Of a stretch of DNA of 64,000 bases, positions 61,216-64,000 are shown piece by piece. Each line of letters starts with the position of its first letter. The stretch's first letter is position 1. Below the pieces are notes generated by a model. It worked only from the letters and a program-made list of their open reading frames with translations, made no database searches and was not told where the DNA came from. The position numbers and the translations under genes were made by a program. Source of the DNA: Leisingera aquaemixtae (GTDB taxonomy: Bacteria > Pseudomonadota > Alphaproteobacteria > Rhodobacterales > Rhodobacteraceae); NCBI RefSeq assembly GCF_019801145.1, contig NZ_JAHVJQ010000001.1:186001-250000 (forward strand), read 5' to 3'.

Positions 61216-61635
61216 TCAGCCGCGCGGGATGTCGAAGCCTGGAGCAGCCAGTTCAAACCCCTCAAACTCGAACCCCGGCGACACCGTGCAACTGACCAGC
61301 GTGTAGTCCCCGGTGCTGCGGGCGGCTTGCCAGTGGCCCTGTGGTACGATCAGCTGCGGCGCGCCTTTGGCCAGGTCCGGGGTCAGCAGATGGTCCTGCG
61401 CCGGGCCTTCACCGGTGGCCGCCAGCGACAGCACTAGCGGCGCGCCGGCATGGTAGAGCCAGATCTCGGCGGCATCCACACGGTGCCAGTGGCTGGCCTC
61501 GCCGGCTTTCAAAAGGAAGTAAATACAGGTGCCTGTGGGGCGGCCCTCATTCTCCGCGCGCCAGGTTTCCTTGTACCAGCCGCCCTCCGGGTGCTGCTGC
61601 AGGCCCAGGTGCTCGATGATCCGGTCCGCGTCCAT
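61216..61635 (-). CDS. Cupin domain protein (DUF985)
   Basis: Small beta-barrel protein of 139 residues. [34 protein letters not shown] and [19 protein letters not shown] are the family's hallmark stretches; His residues in SHWHRV and the Glu in [11 protein letters not shown] are possible metal ligands. Function unknown. It is divergent from selO with 57 bp between. Confidence 0.9.
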   Translation of the reverse strand: MDADRIIEHLGLQQHPEGGWYKETWRAENEGRPTGTCIYFLLKAGEASHWHRVDAAEIWLYHAGAPLVLSLAATGEGPAQDHLLTPDLAKGAPQLIVPQGHWQAARSTGDYTLVSCTVSPGFEFEGFELAAPGFDIPRG

Positions 61636-61692
61636 TGCTGCTTCCTCCGCATTGGTGCTGGTAAATCTGTGTCCCAGTCATATGTTTGGGCC

Positions 61693-63111
61693 ATGACACT
61701 CACGATCCCCTTTGACAACACCTATGCCGCCCTGCCGGGGCAGTTCTACTCCAAACTGTCGCCGCAGGCGGTGAAGGCGCCGCGGCTGGCGGCGTTCAAC
61801 GAGGACCTGGCGCGGATCATGGGGATCACGCCCGGTGAGGCCGGAGAGATGGCAGAGGTGTTCGGCGGCAATCAGGTGCCTGAGGGGGCTGATCCGCTGG
61901 CGCAGCTTTATTCCGGGCATCAGTTCGGCACGTACAATCCGCAGCTGGGCGACGGGCGCGCGATCCTGCTGGGGGAGACGGTGGGCACGGACGGCAAGCG
62001 CCGGGATATCCAGCTGAAGGGCTCCGGCCGCACGCCCTATTCGCGGAACGGCGATGGGCGGGCCTGGCTGGGGCCAGTCTTGCGCGAATATGTGGTGAGC
62101 GAGGCGATGCACAGCTTAGGCATCCCGACCACCCGGGCGCTGGCGGCGGTGGAGACCGGCGAGACCGTCTGGCGCGAGGGCGGTCTGCCCGGTGCGGTGC
62201 TGACCCGGGTGGCGGCGAGCCATCTGCGGGTGGGGACCTTCCAGGTGTTTGCCGCACGCGGCGACAAGGAGAGCCTGCAGCGGCTGACAGCATACGCCAT
62301 TGCGCGCCATTATCCGGATGCGGACGGGCCGATGGGGCTGCTCAGCGCGGTGCGCGATGCGCAGTCGGAGCTGATTGCCGCCTGGATGGCGGTGGGCTTC
62401 ATCCACGGCGTGATGAACACCGACAACTCTGCGATCTCCGGCGAGACCATCGATTATGGCCCGTGCGCCTTCATGGATGTTTATCACCCGCATACGGTGT
62501 TTTCCTCGATCGACCGGGGGCGGCGCTATGCCTATGCCAACCAGCCCGCAATTGCGGTCTGGAACCTGGCGCAGCTGGCGACCGCGCTGATCCAGCAGAT
62601 GGACGACCCGCAGGCCGGGGTCGAGCAGGCGACGGAGATCGTGCATGCGATGCCCGCGCTGACCGAGTCGGCCTGGCTGCGGCGCTTCCGGGCCAAGCTG
62701 GGGATCACCACGGAGCGGGACGGCGATCTGGAGCTGATCACCGCACTGCTGGGCCGGATGGCGGAGAACCAAAGCGATTTCACCAACACCTTCCGCGCCC
62801 TTGCCGGTGGCTCGGCGCGCGACCAGTTCACCGATCCGGCGGCTTTTGACACCTGGGAGCAGGATTGGCAGGCGCGGCTGGAGGGAGAGCCCGATCCCGT
62901 AACGGTGATGCGCGCGGCGAACCCGGCCTTTATTCCGCGCAACCACCGGATCGAAGAGATGATCGCAGGCGCGGTGGCCGGCGACTATGCGCTGTTCCAC
63001 CGGCTGAGCGCGGTGCTGGCCACCCCGTACGAGGAGCAGCCAGAGCACAGCGATCTGCAGCGCCCGCCGCTGCCGGAGGAAGTGGTGCAGGCGACCTTCT
63101 GCGGCACCTGA
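61693..63111 (+). CDS. selO: Protein adenylyltransferase SelO (YdiU)
   Basis: Pseudokinase-fold AMP-transferase of 472 residues that AMPylates proteins on Ser, Thr or Tyr, linked to redox stress. [33 protein letters not shown] and [20 protein letters not shown] (metal Asn/Asp) are family signatures. The antepenultimate residue is Cys (FCGT end), at the place of selenocysteine in the animal protein. Normal length. No strong ribosome binding site precedes the ATG. Confidence 0.94.
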   Translation: MTLTIPFDNTYAALPGQFYSKLSPQAVKAPRLAAFNEDLARIMGITPGEAGEMAEVFGGNQVPEGADPLAQLYSGHQFGTYNPQLGDGRAILLGETVGTDGKRRDIQLKGSGRTPYSRNGDGRAWLGPVLREYVVSEAMHSLGIPTTRALAAVETGETVWREGGLPGAVLTRVAASHLRVGTFQVFAARGDKESLQRLTAYAIARHYPDADGPMGLLSAVRDAQSELIAAWMAVGFIHGVMNTDNSAISGETIDYGPCAFMDVYHPHTVFSSIDRGRRYAYANQPAIAVWNLAQLATALIQQMDDPQAGVEQATEIVHAMPALTESAWLRRFRAKLGITTERDGDLELITALLGRMAENQSDFTNTFRALAGGSARDQFTDPAAFDTWEQDWQARLEGEPDPVTVMRAANPAFIPRNHRIEEMIAGAVAGDYALFHRLSAVLATPYEEQPEHSDLQRPPLPEEVVQATFCGT

Positions 63112-63264
63112 TCCTGTTATTCGGCCCAGGATATCCTCAAGGGTGACTGGAGCCACTGGCTCAAGAGGAGGCAGGCGGCCCGCCCATTCGCAGCCTGCGG
63201 CGTGTTGCCGGTTGTGCTCAAGCTGTGATCTGGCCACACTTGCGGCAGGACCCGGGACAAGCAG

Positions 63265-63969
63265 ATGCCAAAGACACCCCCACCGGACTCGCTGCGGATT
63301 GCCACCTACAACATCCAGAAATGCGTCGGCCTGGACCTGCGCCGGCGGCCGGAGCGCATTTTGCAGGTGCTGGCCGGGCTGAAGGCGGATGTGGCCGTGC
63401 TGCAGGAAGCCGACAAGCGGCTGCCGCCGCGCCCGGCCGCGCTGCCGCATTTCCTGGTCGAGGAGACCGGCTGGCGGGCGGCGGACCTGGGCGGCGCGGG
63501 GTCGCTGGGCTGGCATGGCAACGCGGTGCTGTACCGCAACGGGGTGCAGCTGCGGGCCAAGGGCCATATCGCGCTGCCGGGGCTGGAGCCGCGCGGCGCG
63601 GTCTGGGTGGAGCTGGAAACCGCGCTCGGCCCGGTGCGGGTGATCGGCGCCCACCTGGGGCTGACAGGGCGGGCACGGCGCGAACAAATGCATGCGCTGG
63701 CGCGGGCCGCCAAGCGCGATGACGCGGCGGTGGTGCTGGCGGGGGATTTCAATGAATGGTCGCGCACACCGGTGCTGGAGCATATCGCCCCGGCGCTGAC
63801 CTTTCTGCCGCCGCGGCCCAGCTTTCCGGCGCTGCGGCCCCTCGGGGCGCTGGACCGGATTGCCCATTGCAACCGGCTGAAGGCGGTGGCGCACGGGGTG
63901 CATGGGGGGCGGCCTGCGCATATCGCCTCCGACCATCTGCCGGTCTGGGCGGATTTGCGGGCGGTCTAA
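63265..63969 (+). CDS. Endonuclease/exonuclease/phosphatase family protein
   Basis: EEP-superfamily protein of 234 residues, cytoplasmic by sequence. LRIATYNIQKCVGLD holds the first Asn, VAVLQEADKRLPP the metal Glu, GAHLGLTGRARREQ the His, VLAGDFNEWSRTP the Asp-Asn and IASDHLPVWADL the final Asp-His. Related proteins are nucleases or phosphodiesterases for lipids and nucleotides; which applies is not known. The gap before it (63112-63264) contains a small 13-bp palindrome, GAGCCA-C-TGGCTC. Confidence 0.9.
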   Translation: MPKTPPPDSLRIATYNIQKCVGLDLRRRPERILQVLAGLKADVAVLQEADKRLPPRPAALPHFLVEETGWRAADLGGAGSLGWHGNAVLYRNGVQLRAKGHIALPGLEPRGAVWVELETALGPVRVIGAHLGLTGRARREQMHALARAAKRDDAAVVLAGDFNEWSRTPVLEHIAPALTFLPPRPSFPALRPLGALDRIAHCNRLKAVAHGVHGGRPAHIASDHLPVWADLRAV

Positions 63970-64000
63970 AGGGCTGAGATCTCCCGCGCCCGAAGGGGCT

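Noticed and set aside
62116-63936. A 606-codon minus-strand frame opposite selO and the EEP gene
   Set aside because: Shadow of two certain genes, with no motif.

Overview
The window is a GC-rich (roughly mid-60s %) chromosomal segment of an alphaproteobacterium, most likely a marine Rhodobacteraceae member of the Roseobacter group (Leisingera/Phaeobacter/Ruegeria-like). This is inferred from gene content: a sensor-TRAP transporter locus, a DksA with one cysteine instead of four, a long two-lobed dCTP deaminase, DUF2852 and DUF2927 proteins, the yceD-rpmF-plsX-fabH-ihfA-merR cluster and an OlsB-type acyltransferase. About 66 protein genes and one tRNA gene are supported. There is no CRISPR array, prophage, insertion sequence or rRNA operon.

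Layout. 1-6.5 kb: a two-component system divergent from a DctP/Q/M TRAP transporter, with a terminator-like hairpin between the binding protein and the permeases. 6.6-9 kb: VOC protein, Bpt, RDD and DUF2852 genes. 9-10.9 kb: an AT-richer stretch with one unrecognised gene and long non-coding flanks, the clearest sign of recent transfer. 11-16.6 kb: glnE, a conserved small gene, an rRNA methyltransferase, a PIN protein and an M48 protease. 16.8-23.7 kb: ThrE exporter, HD-GYP protein, minCDE, a PhoD-like phosphatase and a small membrane protein. 23.9-27.7 kb: a MoxR/VWA module that also holds a DUF2927 lipoprotein and a small membrane protein. 27.8-30.4 kb: dksA, a flavin monooxygenase and exonuclease III. 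33.6-42.9 kb: erpA, dGTPase, GFA protein, two YciI-like proteins, argS, SPOR protein, nagZ, scpA, scpB. 42.9-46 kb: MFS/Lrp pair, dcd, tRNA-Pro. 46-54.4 kb: merR, ihfA, fabH, plsX, rpmF, yceD, bamE, olsB-like, uup. 54.5-64 kb: acetyltransferase, SDR, GNAT, tyrS, anmK, desaturase, cupin, SelO and an EEP nuclease.

The most unusual locus is 30.6-33.5 kb. A 222-residue protein with no signal peptide is built from ten tandem units of 20-21 residues. Nine of them carry FSSGS and one carries YSSGS, and the serine codons vary while the residues do not. It is preceded by an AT-rich leader with three GTGAATAA repeats about one helical turn apart. A GC hairpin follows its stop codon. Next come an unrecognised 353-residue helical protein with a perfect ribosome binding site and a translationally coupled EamA-type exporter. 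This layout (abundant repeat peptide, attenuating hairpin, dedicated partner, exporter) resembles a ribosomal-peptide or peptide-scaffold system, but no known maturation enzyme is recognisable, so the function is a hypothesis.

A second theme is long perfect palindromes (20-34 bp) between genes, mostly between convergent ones, plus two larger composite palindromic elements (23683-23846 and 55306-55429). These look like bidirectional terminators or small REP/MITE-like repeats. Most other genes are ordinary core genes: nitrogen regulation, division, chromosome condensation, fatty acid and phospholipid synthesis, tRNA charging and murein recycling.
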